From: CAYQQR01 sp964420035
Lineage (GTDB): Bacteria; Bacteroidota; Bacteroidia; Bacteroidales; SM23-62
DNA: 24,574 nucleotides
NCBI GenBank assembly: GCA_964420035.1
Contig: CAYQQR010000052.1
Span: forward strand, 1-24,574
Reading direction: 5' to 3'
The notes under the pieces: model-generated
Databases searched by the model: none
What the model saw: only the letters and a program-made list of their open reading frames with translations
Told to the model about the DNA's origin: nothing
Made by a program: the position numbers and the translations under genes
In this document: positions 14,855 through 22,743 of the stretch, piece by piece
How positions within the stretch are numbered: position 1 is the stretch's first letter
Layout: every line of letters starts with the position of its first letter

Positions 14855-16636
14855 ATGAGTGCAAAAAGTCAGTTGATGAACTTACCCAGGGTGGGCATCC
14901 GGCCCGCCATTGATGCCCGCCTGCACGGGGTGCGTGAATCCCTTGAAGAACAAACCACGCGGATGGCCAAAGCAACGGCCCGCTTCCTCTCTGAAAACGT
15001 TCACTATTACAGTGGTCAGCCGGTTGAATGTGTTGTTGGCGATACCACTATCGGAAGGGTAGCGGAGGCGGCTGCCTGTGAAGAACTGTTTCAGCGCGAG
15101 GGGGTCGGTCTGAGCATTACCGTTACCCCCTGCTGGTGTTACGGTACGGAAACTATAGACATGCACCCGACCCGTCCGAAGGCCATCTGGGGCTTTAACG
15201 GGACCGAAAGGCCCGGGGCGGTGTATCTTGCTGCTGCACTTGCCGGGCATGCACAGAAAGGTTTGCCCGCGTTCAGCATTTATGGGAAGGACGTCCAGGA
15301 TGCCGGGGATGAATCCATACCTGAGGATGTCCGGAAGAAATTGCTTGAATTTACACGGGCAGGATTGGCCGTGGCCTGCATGCAGGGACGGTCCTACCTG
15401 TCGATCGGTTCGGTTTCCATGGGGATCGCCGGCAGTGTGATCAATGAATCCTTCTTCGGTCATTACCTGGGTATGCGCAATGAATTTGTCGATATGAGTG
15501 AGGTGAGAAGGCGCCTGGAGCAAGGGATCTACGATCCGGAAGAGTACCTGGAGGCCCTGGAATGGACGAAGGAACACTGCAAAGAAGGTCCGAACCTGAA
15601 CGATCCGGATAAGAAAAAGACGAGGGAAGCCATGGACCAGGAGTGGGAGACCGTGGTGAAAATGACCCTGATCGCCCGGGACCTGATGGCAGGAAATGCC
15701 AAATTAAAGGAACTGGGTTTCGGGGAAGAGTCATTGGGCCATAATGCCCTGGTGGCCGGCTTCCAGGGTCAGCGGCAATGGACCGATTATATGCCCAACG
15801 GGGATTTCATGGAAACCATCCTGAATTCCTCCTTCGACTGGAACGGGATCCGGCCGCCTTACCTTATGGCCACCGAAAACGATTCCCTGAACGGCATTTC
15901 CATGCTCTTCGGTTATTTGCTTACCAACCAAGCACAGGGTTTTTGTGATGTCCGTACTTTCTGGAGTGCCGGTTCCATTGAACGGGTTTCCGGTTATAAA
16001 CCAAAGGATAAAGCTTCGGAAGGGATCATCCACCTGATCAACTCCGGTTCCGCCAGTCTGGACGGTACCGGACAGCAGTTGGAGGGGGGTAAACCCGTGA
16101 TGAAGCCTTTCTGGGATATCAGCCAGGAAGAGGTACAGGCCTGCCTGGAGACCACCGACTGGCCCCCGGCCATTTATGAATATTTCAGAGGCGGCGGTTA
16201 TTCCTCCCATTTTATAACGAAGGGCGGTATGCCCGTGACCATGTGCCGCATTAACCTGGTCGACGGCCAGGGTCCGGTGATGCAGATCGCGGAGGGTTGG
16301 ACCGTGGAACTACCCGCTAAGGTCCACAAGATCCTGGATGATCGCACCAATCCAACCTGGCCCACGACCTGGTTCGTTCCTAAACTGACGGGGACGGGAC
16401 CCTTTAAAGATGTTTATTCCGTTATGGCCAACTGGGGAGCCAATCACGGGGCCTTCAGCTACGGGCATTACGGCGACCGGCTGATCACCCTTTGTTCCAT
16501 GTTAAGGATCCCCGTTAACATGCATAATGTTGAGGAAGACCGGATCTTCAGGCCCAAGGACTGGACCGCCTTCGGTATGGATAAGGAAACTTCGGATTAC
16601 CGGGCCTGCAGGAATTACGGTCCGCTGTACCGCTAA
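14855..16636 (+). CDS. fucI: L-fucose isomerase
   Basis: FucI interconverts L-fucose and L-fuculose in the cytoplasm with Mn(II), and also accepts D-arabinose. The 593-residue length equals that of the E. coli enzyme (591). Its metal and catalytic residues align by spacing: Glu341 (MATENDSLNG), Asp365 (CDVRTFWS) and His531 (GANHGAFSYGH), matching Glu337, Asp361 and His528. The N-terminal PRVGIRPAIDARLHGVRESLE is the standard opening, which fixes the start. No signal peptide is present, so it works after import. Fuculokinase and fuculose-phosphate aldolase are absent nearby. In context it argues that the glycan attacked by the neighbouring enzymes releases fucose or D-arabinose. An Ala- and Gly-rich set of neighbours gives no sign of recent transfer. 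Confidence 0.94.
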   Translation: MSAKSQLMNLPRVGIRPAIDARLHGVRESLEEQTTRMAKATARFLSENVHYYSGQPVECVVGDTTIGRVAEAAACEELFQREGVGLSITVTPCWCYGTETIDMHPTRPKAIWGFNGTERPGAVYLAAALAGHAQKGLPAFSIYGKDVQDAGDESIPEDVRKKLLEFTRAGLAVACMQGRSYLSIGSVSMGIAGSVINESFFGHYLGMRNEFVDMSEVRRRLEQGIYDPEEYLEALEWTKEHCKEGPNLNDPDKKKTREAMDQEWETVVKMTLIARDLMAGNAKLKELGFGEESLGHNALVAGFQGQRQWTDYMPNGDFMETILNSSFDWNGIRPPYLMATENDSLNGISMLFGYLLTNQAQGFCDVRTFWSAGSIERVSGYKPKDKASEGIIHLINSGSASLDGTGQQLEGGKPVMKPFWDISQEEVQACLETTDWPPAIYEYFRGGGYSSHFITKGGMPVTMCRINLVDGQGPVMQIAEGWTVELPAKVHKILDDRTNPTWPTTWFVPKLTGTGPFKDVYSVMANWGANHGAFSYGHYGDRLITLCSMLRIPVNMHNVEEDRIFRPKDWTAFGMDKETSDYRACRNYGPLYR

Positions 16637-16644
16637 AGGATCCA

Positions 16645-16713
16645 ATGAAAAGAAGAAACTTCATCCGGACCACGGCAGTTAGCCCGCTTATACCCGGAGG
16701 GAAAACAAGCTAG
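16645..16713 (+). pseudogene. Stump of a Tat-exported protein gene
   Basis: Nine bases after the fucI stop, an ATG opens MKRRNFIRTTAVSPLIPGG and ends at a TAG after 22 codons. The twin-arginine start (RRNFIRTTA) is the standard opening of Tat-exported sugar enzymes in this phylum, such as Gfo/Idh oxidoreductases, isomerases and some sulfatases. The hydrophobic core is already broken by SPLIPGGKTS, and no continuation is visible before the dehydrogenase gene. I read it as the remains of a deleted gene. What protein it was cannot be determined from so few residues. Confidence 0.5.
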
Positions 16714-16790
16714 GCCCTTATTTAAAACATTTTTAAATAACGTCGGTTCTTATTACCTTAGTCACTGCAATAGGGTAAAACAGCGAGGCG

Positions 16791-17741
16791 ATGAAAATAG
16801 TATTCCTGGACAAGAAAACGATAGGAGAGGTCAGAAACTTGAACCTGCTGCATAGATCAGGTGATCTGGAGTTATATGACAATACCGGATACGACCAGGT
16901 CGTGGAAAGGGCTGCAGGCAAGGATGTGATCATTACCAATAAGGTCAGGATCGACAGGAAGATCATGGATGCCCTTACCGGGCTAAAGCTGATCTGCATA
17001 GCAGCAACCGGCATGGACCATGTGGATGTTGACTATGCCAGGGCCAAAGGTATTGAAGTCAGGAATGTGGTGGGCTATTCCACGGAAAGCGTCGCACAGG
17101 TGACCTTTGCCATGTTGCTGTACCTGTTGAACAGGTTGCACTATTACGACGCCTATGTCAAGTCGGGCGCCTATGAAAGGAGTGATATTTTTACCCATAT
17201 TGGTGAAAGCTTCTGGCAGCTTGCCGGAAAAAGATTCGGGATCATCGGTCTGGGCAACATCGGCAGAAGGGTTGCCCGGATCGCTGAAGGCTTTGGGGCG
17301 GAGGTGGTCTTTTACTCCACAACAGGCAGGAACAACAATATCAATTACAAGCGCTTCGACCTGGATACCCTGTTAAGCACTTCCGATGTGGTATCCATTC
17401 ATGCACCCCTCAATGATAATACGAGGAACCTGATCACTTTTGAAAAGATGAAGCTGATGCGTCCCTGCGCCATATTGCTGAACACGGGTCGGGGCGGGAT
17501 CGTCAATGAAAAAGATCTGGCACGGGCCATCAATGAGAATGTTATCGCCTCGGCCGGGGTTGATGTTTTAACGGAGGAACCCATCACCAAAAATAATCCC
17601 CTCAACGAAGTGATCGACAAGGACAAGATTCTCATAACCCCGCACATCGGCTGGACCGGCATAGAAGCCCGCGATCTTCTGGTAGAAAGGATAAGCGGGA
17701 ATATAGAGCGGTTCAAGAAGGAGATGAGTTTGAAGAATTGA
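16791..17741 (+). CDS. D-2-hydroxyacid dehydrogenase (NAD-dependent, glycerate/phosphoglycerate type)
   Basis: The enzyme would reduce or oxidise a 2-keto/2-hydroxy acid pair in the cytoplasm. The 316 residues give a full-length member: catalytic domain, then the Rossmann fold with GLGNIG (153-158), and the catalytic triad Arg234 (NTGRGGIVNE), Glu263 (TEEP) and His285 (TPHIGW). The motif VHxPL appears as IHAPLNDNTRN. The ATG at 16791 follows GCGAGGCG, a fair ribosome-binding site. It is the last plus-strand gene before the convergent block. The true substrate (hydroxypyruvate, glyoxylate, or a product of sugar breakdown) is unknown. Lactaldehyde from fucose gives L-lactate, which this D-specific family would not normally use, so a direct link with fucI is uncertain. 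Confidence 0.9.
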   Translation: MKIVFLDKKTIGEVRNLNLLHRSGDLELYDNTGYDQVVERAAGKDVIITNKVRIDRKIMDALTGLKLICIAATGMDHVDVDYARAKGIEVRNVVGYSTESVAQVTFAMLLYLLNRLHYYDAYVKSGAYERSDIFTHIGESFWQLAGKRFGIIGLGNIGRRVARIAEGFGAEVVFYSTTGRNNNINYKRFDLDTLLSTSDVVSIHAPLNDNTRNLITFEKMKLMRPCAILLNTGRGGIVNEKDLARAINENVIASAGVDVLTEEPITKNNPLNEVIDKDKILITPHIGWTGIEARDLLVERISGNIERFKKEMSLKN

Positions 17742-17929
17742 GCTCGGCTGCCCTGTTTCTCGTTCGCTTCGCTCACTGTTGCTCGTCCCGAAAATCTTAG
17801 CAGCTTCGCTGCTTTAGATTTTCGAGCCTGCCTGCAGGCAAGGCAGAGATTGCCAATTATCACACTCATGCCCGGTACCCATGCTCAATCAGCAATCAGC
17901 AATCCGTAATTATAATTCTGAATCCTGAA
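17742..17929. repeat. REP-like repeat block between convergent genes
   Basis: This gap between convergent stops holds relatives of the 9298-9621 block: CGTTCGCTTCGCTCACTG words, the second copy of the 36-base hairpin (17789-17824), a CCTGCC/GGCAGG hairpin (17827-17846), a CAATCAG duplication (about 17886-17905) and the first part of a 17-base repeat shared with the window start. The hairpins could act as a bidirectional transcription end, but no T tract follows them. Confidence 0.8.
17789..17824. repeat. 36-base hairpin repeat, copy 2
   Basis: Identical to 9386-9421 apart from one base in the three-base loop (TTC for TTT). Conservation of both arms with a change only in the loop is what selection or recent copying of a hairpin would leave. 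Confidence 0.85.
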
Positions 17930-17931
17930 TT
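17915..17931. repeat. 17-base repeat ATTCTGAATCCTGAATT, copy 2
   Basis: An exact copy lies at 37-53. In both places the repeat touches the stop codon of a minus-strand gene (cysH and the DUF4380 gene). It is a degenerate tandem of TGAAT/CTGAAT words. Its role is unknown. Confidence 0.7.
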
Positions 17932-18967
17932 ATTTTCTGATTTTTTCAAGGAACCTCAAATGATCCTCCGTGCTGTTTTCGCCGGTGTAGGGGCGGAGAA
18001 TCCATCTTTCCCAGGCGGACTTTGATTCGCCCGGCTTCAATGTAAAATAGGGACTGTGGTATTCCAGTTCCAGCAATCCTTCACCGGCTTCTTTTTTACT
18101 TTGCAGGTAAATTTCTATCAGGGCCTGCTCGGGGTGGATGCTATCTTTCTCATGCTGTTCTACCTGTATCTCCAGGCAGGTGCCTTCATTGAAAAGAAAG
18201 ACGGACGGTATTTCGGGGTAGAGGAATGCCTTGGAAGTGAAAATCGTATCCATGGTTTCCGGTACACGGGGCTCGAAATAGAAATAATCCCACGCGAAGT
18301 TAAAGGGCACGCCCAAAGGCTTGTCCTCGGGATAATCCTCGACCAGGGGCGAGGATTTTTCTCCCTGGTAAACAAAGGCCCTTGCCTGCGGATCGAAGCG
18401 GGTGTTGAACCATATATCCCAGCTCATGGGTTTGTCAGAGATGTTCTTCATTTCGGTTTCCAGGAATACCCTGCCCTTACGATCGATACTGTAGCTTTTG
18501 ATGAATTTTACCTGTGAGACCGGGCTGCCCGGACCTTCCAGCACGATACTGCTGTCGCTTTTTTCCAGGATTTCATAGGACCCGAAAACCAGCCAGGGAT
18601 CGGGCGGCCAGCGAGGTGCCTGTCTTTGTCTTTCCGGGTTCAGGTTCTGTTTGGTCCACCACTCCGACTGGGGACCCACCCAGTTGATATGACCGTTGAA
18701 AGCTTTAAATCCTGCATCGGGAGCAATCTCCGACTTCATGCTGTCGGCCTGTTCCCAGAGTTCCGGGTCGGACTTGAGGATGTTCTCCAAGCCTTTGTAT
18801 GTCAATGAAACGATCCTGCCGCCGGCAGAAGGGAGTACAAGAATTTCTGCCGGACCGTTCTTTAGCCTGATCAGGGTTTGGTTATTAATCAGATGATCCA
18901 CGTTTTTTGATTTATTGCATCCCAGGCTCAGCAAGAGGAGGGATAGCGCGATCCATACATTTTTCAT
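17930..18967 (-). CDS. DUF4380-type lipoprotein (aldose-mutarotase-like fold)
   Basis: The 345-residue product starts MKNVWIALSLLLLSLGCNKS, a lipoprotein signal with Cys17 in SLGC. The mature part (LIRLKNGPAEILVLPSAGGRIVSLTYKGLENIL, then NGHINWVGPQSEWW and WPPDPWL) resembles DUF4380, a beta-sandwich family akin to galactose mutarotase and thought to bind carbohydrate. The ATG at 18967 is used; a TTG at 18976 would add three residues before the signal. A promoter-like TAGCTTTC (18988-18981) lies just upstream and the previous gene ends in a terminator, so it may have its own transcript. No catalytic residues can be assigned. It would sit on the outer or periplasmic face and handle sugars from the locus; that is inference. 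Confidence 0.65.
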   Translation of the reverse strand: MKNVWIALSLLLLSLGCNKSKNVDHLINNQTLIRLKNGPAEILVLPSAGGRIVSLTYKGLENILKSDPELWEQADSMKSEIAPDAGFKAFNGHINWVGPQSEWWTKQNLNPERQRQAPRWPPDPWLVFGSYEILEKSDSSIVLEGPGSPVSQVKFIKSYSIDRKGRVFLETEMKNISDKPMSWDIWFNTRFDPQARAFVYQGEKSSPLVEDYPEDKPLGVPFNFAWDYFYFEPRVPETMDTIFTSKAFLYPEIPSVFLFNEGTCLEIQVEQHEKDSIHPEQALIEIYLQSKKEAGEGLLELEYHSPYFTLKPGESKSAWERWILRPYTGENSTEDHLRFLEKIRK

Positions 18968-18999
18968 ATGAGCCAATACTGAAAGCTATAGGTAAAGGT

Positions 19000-19037
19000 A
19001 CAAAAACAAAAGGCCCTTACACCCGGTAAGAGCCTTT
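19000..19037 (-). terminator. Intrinsic terminator of the DUF1080 gene
   Basis: On the minus strand AAGGCTCTTAC and GTAAGGGCCTT form an 11-base-pair stem (one G-T pair) around CGGGT, followed by TTTTGTTTTTG. It starts 22 bases after the DUF1080 stop. The T run also supplies a possible -33 element for the next gene. Confidence 0.85.
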
Positions 19038-19058
19038 TTCAGGATTAAACAGTTCCTC

Positions 19059-19862
19059 CTATTCAAGTTCCAGGATCTTGATGTTCCTGAACCAGACATC
19101 ATCGCCATGATCCTGAAGTCCGATATGGCCTTCTTCAGCAGGGTCAACAAAATCTTCGTATTCTGCAAATTTACTGCCGGCGACCATATTTTTCCAGTCA
19201 TCGGTCCAGAGATGGTATTCAACCACTTTTTCACCGTTTTGCCAGTGCTCCACCGTTCCTTTGTAGATCACGATCATAACCTCGTTCCATTCTCCCGCGG
19301 GCTTGGCATTCTGGGGCTCGGCAGGGATCAGGTCGTACAAGGCGCCGGCCTGGTGAACCGGTTCTGCACCGTCAATGTGGCCCTCGTTATCGAGCACCTG
19401 CATTTCGGGGGCTGACTTCCAGATGGCCTGACCGGGTTTTTCCTGCACCAGGTAGAGGATCCCGCTGTTGCCGCCTTCACCGACCTTCCAGTCCAGCTTC
19501 AGCTTGAACCACTTGAATTTGTCCTCGGTGATGATGTCGCCGCCTTTACCGCCGGCTTCTCCTTTACCCGAACCAATGCACCGCATGGCATTGTCGTCGA
19601 TTTCCCATCCTGCTTCCGGGAAACCGTCTTTGTTGTATCCCTTCCAACCTTCAAAGGTTTCCCCATCAAAGAGCAGTTCCCATCCTTCTTCCTGTTCAGC
19701 CTTGGTCAGAGTATTCGGGGCGACTGCTTCAATGACTTCTTCCACCATGGTGTCCAGTGTCTCCTTGGCTTCTTTACCGGTTTTCTGCTTACAGGAACTC
19801 ATAAACATTCCCGCTGCCAGGAACAAAAATGCTGCAACGAAGTACTTGCTGTGTATTCTCAT
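19059..19862 (-). CDS. DUF1080 lipoprotein, 3-keto-disaccharide hydrolase domain
   Basis: Pfam names this domain (PF06439) 3-keto-disaccharide hydrolase; it has a concanavalin-like beta-sandwich. The 267-residue protein begins with a lipoprotein signal ending MFMSSCKQK (Cys24), then an acidic linker to about residue 55, then the domain: GWELLFDGETFEGWKGY, GDIITEDKFKWFKLKLDWKV, GGNSGILYLV, EMQVLDNEGH, GEWNEVMIVIYKGTVEHWQNGEKVVEY and GHIGLQDHGDDVWFRNIKI. All the usual blocks are present, so it should be functional. It has a strong predicted promoter (19910-19941) and its own terminator (19000-19037), so it is a single-gene transcript. The role in glycoside breakdown after oxidation at C3 follows the family name and is not proven here. 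Confidence 0.9.
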   Translation of the reverse strand: MRIHSKYFVAAFLFLAAGMFMSSCKQKTGKEAKETLDTMVEEVIEAVAPNTLTKAEQEEGWELLFDGETFEGWKGYNKDGFPEAGWEIDDNAMRCIGSGKGEAGGKGGDIITEDKFKWFKLKLDWKVGEGGNSGILYLVQEKPGQAIWKSAPEMQVLDNEGHIDGAEPVHQAGALYDLIPAEPQNAKPAGEWNEVMIVIYKGTVEHWQNGEKVVEYHLWTDDWKNMVAGSKFAEYEDFVDPAEEGHIGLQDHGDDVWFRNIKILELE

Positions 19863-19909
19863 TTTCTTTGGGTTTATTTTGGTTAGTAATCAATCTGTTA
19901 TAGCGTATG

Positions 19910-19941
19910 CAAAATTAAGGGGTAATCGCTAATAATCCAAA
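19910..19941 (-). promoter_or_regulatory. Strong Bacteroidota promoter for the DUF1080 gene
   Basis: On the minus strand TTTG (19941-19938) and TAATTTTG (19917-19910) match both consensus elements exactly with a 20-base spacer. Transcription should begin near 19903, giving a leader of about 40 bases. It is the best promoter match in the window. Confidence 0.8.
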
Positions 19942-20177
19942 TGGTGACCGCTTCGCTGTTGTTCCGCCGACTGCCGACTGCCTGCTGGACTGCCATTGCT
20001 GCTACCACTGCCGTTGTCTGTGGTCCGTGGTCTTATTTCCTCTGTGGTTCTCAATTTTACTCTGTGTCACCCTGTGACCTTCTAATTGCTGATGAGGGAT
20101 ATTGATCGTAATTGGTGGTAATTTATGGTTATTTATTATCTTTTGTACCCTGAATTTCTTCTTTTGCTCTTCATCTC
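19942..20177. other. Gene-free, low-complexity spacer
   Basis: Between the DUF1080 promoter and the stop of the isomerase-like gene I see no gene. The stretch has imperfect short repeats: CGACTGC twice in a row near 19968-19981, CTGCC words, and a series of CTGTGGT/CTGTGTC words (about 20016-20080). One open frame on the minus strand has no recognisable similarity and a composition unlike the real genes. Confidence 0.6.
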
Positions 20178-21047
20178 CTATGCTCTTAGGCTTTTCAGGT
20201 ATTGGATCGAGGTCCGGATGCATTCCATCGGATTTTCAGGCCGGTCGTGTTCCACGATCAGGTATTTCAGTCCGGCGGTCCCGGCATGACTGAATATTGC
20301 TTTGAAGTCGATGATCCCGTCACCGACGCAGGCAAAGGAACGTTCCGGGGTGTTATCCATATCCTTGACATGGGCCAGTTCAAATCGACCGGGATATTTC
20401 CTGAAGTAATCCACGGGATCGCCGTTGCCTTTCCTGATCCAGTAAAGATCGATTTCCATGGTCACGTTTTCCGGAGTGGTTTGTTCCAGGATATAATCAT
20501 AGGAAATGGTCCCTTCGATATCCTGGAATTCCTTGTCGTGGTTATGAAAGGCAAAGCGTATGCCTTCCCTGTGACAAGTTTCCCCTACTTTCTCCAGGTT
20601 CTCCGCTGCCAGTTTGATCTCATCCAGGTCGAGATCCTCTCCGGAGGTAAGCCATGGCCAGTAACACACCAGGTATTTCTTACCCATGCTCAGATTTTCT
20701 TCGATAAGTTTCTTCAATTTCTCTTCCTCCACCAGGGTAGCCATGCTTGTCCCGCCTGCCAGTGGGATCAAGCCCAGCGAATCCAACAGCTCCATGAACT
20801 CCTGTTTGGAGGGACCGTAGTAGTTGCCGAATTCAAGATAGGTATACCCGAATTCCGCGACCTTTTCCAGGGCTTTTTTATAATCCTGTTTCATTTCATC
20901 CCTGATGGTGCCCAGGATCAGGCCAACCTTGTCGTAAAGCTGGTTTGCCGGTCGGCAGGCAGACAGAAAACCCGAGGGAAGGAGCAAGGCGCCTGACGCG
21001 ATTGCGGATGTCCTTAAAAAAGTTCTTCTGCGGATCATATTATTCAT
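20178..21047 (-). CDS. Tat-exported sugar isomerase/epimerase-like TIM-barrel protein
   Basis: The 289-residue product begins MNNMIRRRTFLRTSAIASG, a twin-arginine signal, with ACR near position 31 as a possible lipid site, so it works in the periplasm. The rest matches the xylose-isomerase-like TIM barrel (AP_endonuc_2): YTYLEFGNYYG, FHNHDKEF, MEIDLYWIRKG, ELAHVKDMD, GDGIIDFK and VEHD, giving the expected Glu, His, Asp and His metal ligands. It overlaps the SMP-30 stop by 8 bases if the ATG at 21047 is used; the ATG at 21038, just after that stop, is equally possible. Either way the two genes are an operon. Periplasmic members often act on 3-keto sugars or uncharacterised sugar derivatives; a specific substrate cannot be given. 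Confidence 0.87.
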   Translation of the reverse strand: MNNMIRRRTFLRTSAIASGALLLPSGFLSACRPANQLYDKVGLILGTIRDEMKQDYKKALEKVAEFGYTYLEFGNYYGPSKQEFMELLDSLGLIPLAGGTSMATLVEEEKLKKLIEENLSMGKKYLVCYWPWLTSGEDLDLDEIKLAAENLEKVGETCHREGIRFAFHNHDKEFQDIEGTISYDYILEQTTPENVTMEIDLYWIRKGNGDPVDYFRKYPGRFELAHVKDMDNTPERSFACVGDGIIDFKAIFSHAGTAGLKYLIVEHDRPENPMECIRTSIQYLKSLRA

Positions 21048-21993
21048 TGTTGGTTTTAAAGAAAAAGGTACCGGAACCTTTAGCCCCGGGTTTAACACGG
21101 AACAAACCCCCGGCATGAGGATATTTTTCAAGTATCTCTTCATCGGTACCCACCCTGGCTGTGGTGATGTAGAGGACCTCCAGACCCGGACCGCCGAACC
21201 AGCAGGAGGTTACATTTTTTGCCGGTACGGGAATGCTCCGGATGTGTTTCCCGCTTTCCGGATCGAAACATGCGACTGCATGGCCGCCCCATATTCCTAC
21301 CCAGAGATGACCCTCCGCATCGATACACATACCGTCCGGCGCCCCCAGTTCAGGGTTTATGACCACGGCAGTGTCTCCATTGGAAATCTTCCCGGTTTCC
21401 TTGTCATAATCGAAAACCTGGATAATCCTTGTGGGTGTATCGATGTAATACATTTCAGCTTTTTTTTCCGACCAGCAGATGCCGTTCGATGTGGAGATTC
21501 CCTCAAGGACCTTTTTTGCGCTTCCGTCCGGGAAAATGCAATATAAACTTGCCTGTTTTTTCGGTCCCATCGATCCCACCCAGAAACGTCCCGCCGGATC
21601 GCATTTACCGTCGTTATACCGGAAGCGGTCTCCCCCTTTTTCAGGATGGGCAAACAATTTAAGTTCCTCCGTTTCGGGATCGAACCAATGAATGCCGGAT
21701 TTAAGGGCAACCAGGAATTTTCCGTTCTCTGCAGGCACCACCGTACCTATGGGATCGGGCATATCCCAGGATTCAAGGTCATCGGAAGCAGGATCGTGGG
21801 CATGCAACTTTTGTCCGATGATATCGATCCAGTAAAGTTTCTGCTGTCCGGGATGCCAGATGGCCCCTTCTCCCAGTTGTGATTTGGTGTCCAGCACCAG
21901 TTGAACCTTTTGATCCTTTTGATCCTGAGCCTGCATAGGATTAAAGATAGATATTATATTCAGGCTGATTAAGAGAAGTGTAAAAGTTTTCAT
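21040..21993 (-). CDS. SMP-30/gluconolactonase family lactonase, secreted
   Basis: The 317 residues start with a signal peptide cleaved near MQA-QDQ, so the enzyme is periplasmic. The six-bladed propeller of SMP-30 is clear: LGEGAIWHPGQQKLYWIDI with metal ligand Glu42, RFRYNDGKCDPAGRFWVGSMG, STSNGICWS, APDGMCIDAEGHLWVGIWGG and TSCWFGGPGLEVLYITTAR. The Asn and Asp metal ligands lie in SNG and PDG. These enzymes open sugar lactones such as gluconolactone. It is the first gene of a two-gene unit with the isomerase-like gene. A promoter-like TATCTTTG lies about 76 bases upstream, with a 15-base palindrome between it and the ATG. Confidence 0.92.
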   Translation of the reverse strand: MKTFTLLLISLNIISIFNPMQAQDQKDQKVQLVLDTKSQLGEGAIWHPGQQKLYWIDIIGQKLHAHDPASDDLESWDMPDPIGTVVPAENGKFLVALKSGIHWFDPETEELKLFAHPEKGGDRFRYNDGKCDPAGRFWVGSMGPKKQASLYCIFPDGSAKKVLEGISTSNGICWSEKKAEMYYIDTPTRIIQVFDYDKETGKISNGDTAVVINPELGAPDGMCIDAEGHLWVGIWGGHAVACFDPESGKHIRSIPVPAKNVTSCWFGGPGLEVLYITTARVGTDEEILEKYPHAGGLFRVKPGAKGSGTFFFKTNNE

Positions 21994-22034
21994 TATTCCT
22001 GATTTAACTGCTGTATAAAAGCGATTTCATAAAT

Positions 22035-22076
22035 TTACATTAATTGTAATAAACATCTTAGGCTGTAGCAAAGATA
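22035..22076 (-). promoter_or_regulatory. Promoter and possible operator of the SMP-30 operon
   Basis: TATCTTTG (22076-22069, minus strand) matches the -7 element exactly; the -33 position is poor. Between the expected transcription start (near 22062) and the gene lies TTACATTAATTGTAA (22035-22049), whose arms TTACA and TGTAA are perfect inverted copies around five bases. A regulator bound there would block transcription. The operator role is inferred. Confidence 0.4.
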
Positions 22077-22225
22077 AAATCCTGGTTTCCCATGTAAGGA
22101 CCGTATGTTTTTCATTTGAACATCTTTGATTACTATCTGTTAGATTATTGACTGCTAAAGGCACAGATGAGATTATCAATAGCTTCATGTGCTGTTTTGT
22201 TATTAACTCTAAAATGTGAAATCAA

Positions 22226-22735
22226 ATGGACACTACAGAAAAAACAAGAGAAACCAAGAAGAAGTCCTTTGCCGACCTGGGCTTTTCTCATATGGAAACG
22301 GCGGAACTCGTGAATTTCCTGAACAGGCTGCTCTCCAATTACCAGGTACATTATCAGAAACTGCGGAATTTCCACTGGAACGCCAAGGGAGGAGATTTTT
22401 TTGACATCCATGAGAAATTCGAGGAGATGTACACGGAAGCGATCACCGATATTGACGACATAGCGGAAAGGATCAGGATATTCGGACAGCATCCCAAATC
22501 GACCCTTAAAGAATATCTCGAGGAATCCGAGATCAGGGAAGCCCCTCATGATCTTTCTTCCTACGAGATGGTGCAGGAGATCAGGTCCGATCTTCAGAAA
22601 TTATTGTCCTTTATGATGGATGCCTTATCCGCGGCCAATGATACCGGTGATGCCGGCACCCATGAAATGCTGAATACCATGATCAAGTCGGCAGAGAAAT
22701 GGCACTGGATGTGGACCGCTTTTGCATCTAAGTAA
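22226..22735 (+). CDS. dps: Dps-family ferritin-like DNA-protection protein
   Basis: Dps forms dodecamers that oxidise and store iron and protect DNA from peroxide. The 169-residue product keeps the ferroxidase set with exact spacing: His50 (NFHWN), His62 (DIHEKFEEMY), Glu66, Asp77 and Glu81 (ITDIDDIAERI), equivalent to His51, His63, Asp67, Asp78 and Glu82 in E. coli. Asp67 is replaced by Glu66. The lysine-rich N-terminus (EKTRETKKKS) could touch DNA, as in other members. The C-terminus ends in KWHWMWTAFASK. The methyltransferase gene starts 8 bases after the stop. No oxidative-stress operator is recognised in the 232-base upstream gap. It is one of the two iron functions in the window, with feoAB. 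Confidence 0.93.
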   Translation: MDTTEKTRETKKKSFADLGFSHMETAELVNFLNRLLSNYQVHYQKLRNFHWNAKGGDFFDIHEKFEEMYTEAITDIDDIAERIRIFGQHPKSTLKEYLEESEIREAPHDLSSYEMVQEIRSDLQKLLSFMMDALSAANDTGDAGTHEMLNTMIKSAEKWHWMWTAFASK

Positions 22736-22743
22736 TTTCACGG

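Noticed and set aside
14882..15577. Minus-strand open frame opposite fucI
   Set aside because: It is a shadow of the fucI coding strand; composition is Pro-, Gly- and Arg-rich and there is no known motif.
20002..20223. Small minus-strand gene next to the isomerase-like gene
   Set aside because: It overlaps the end of that gene in another frame, and its sequence comes from low-complexity CTGTGGT-type words.
22098..22128. Promoter for dps (CATCTTTG at 22121-22128)
   Set aside because: The -7 word has one mismatch in its most conserved position and there is no TTTG at 18-21 bases upstream.
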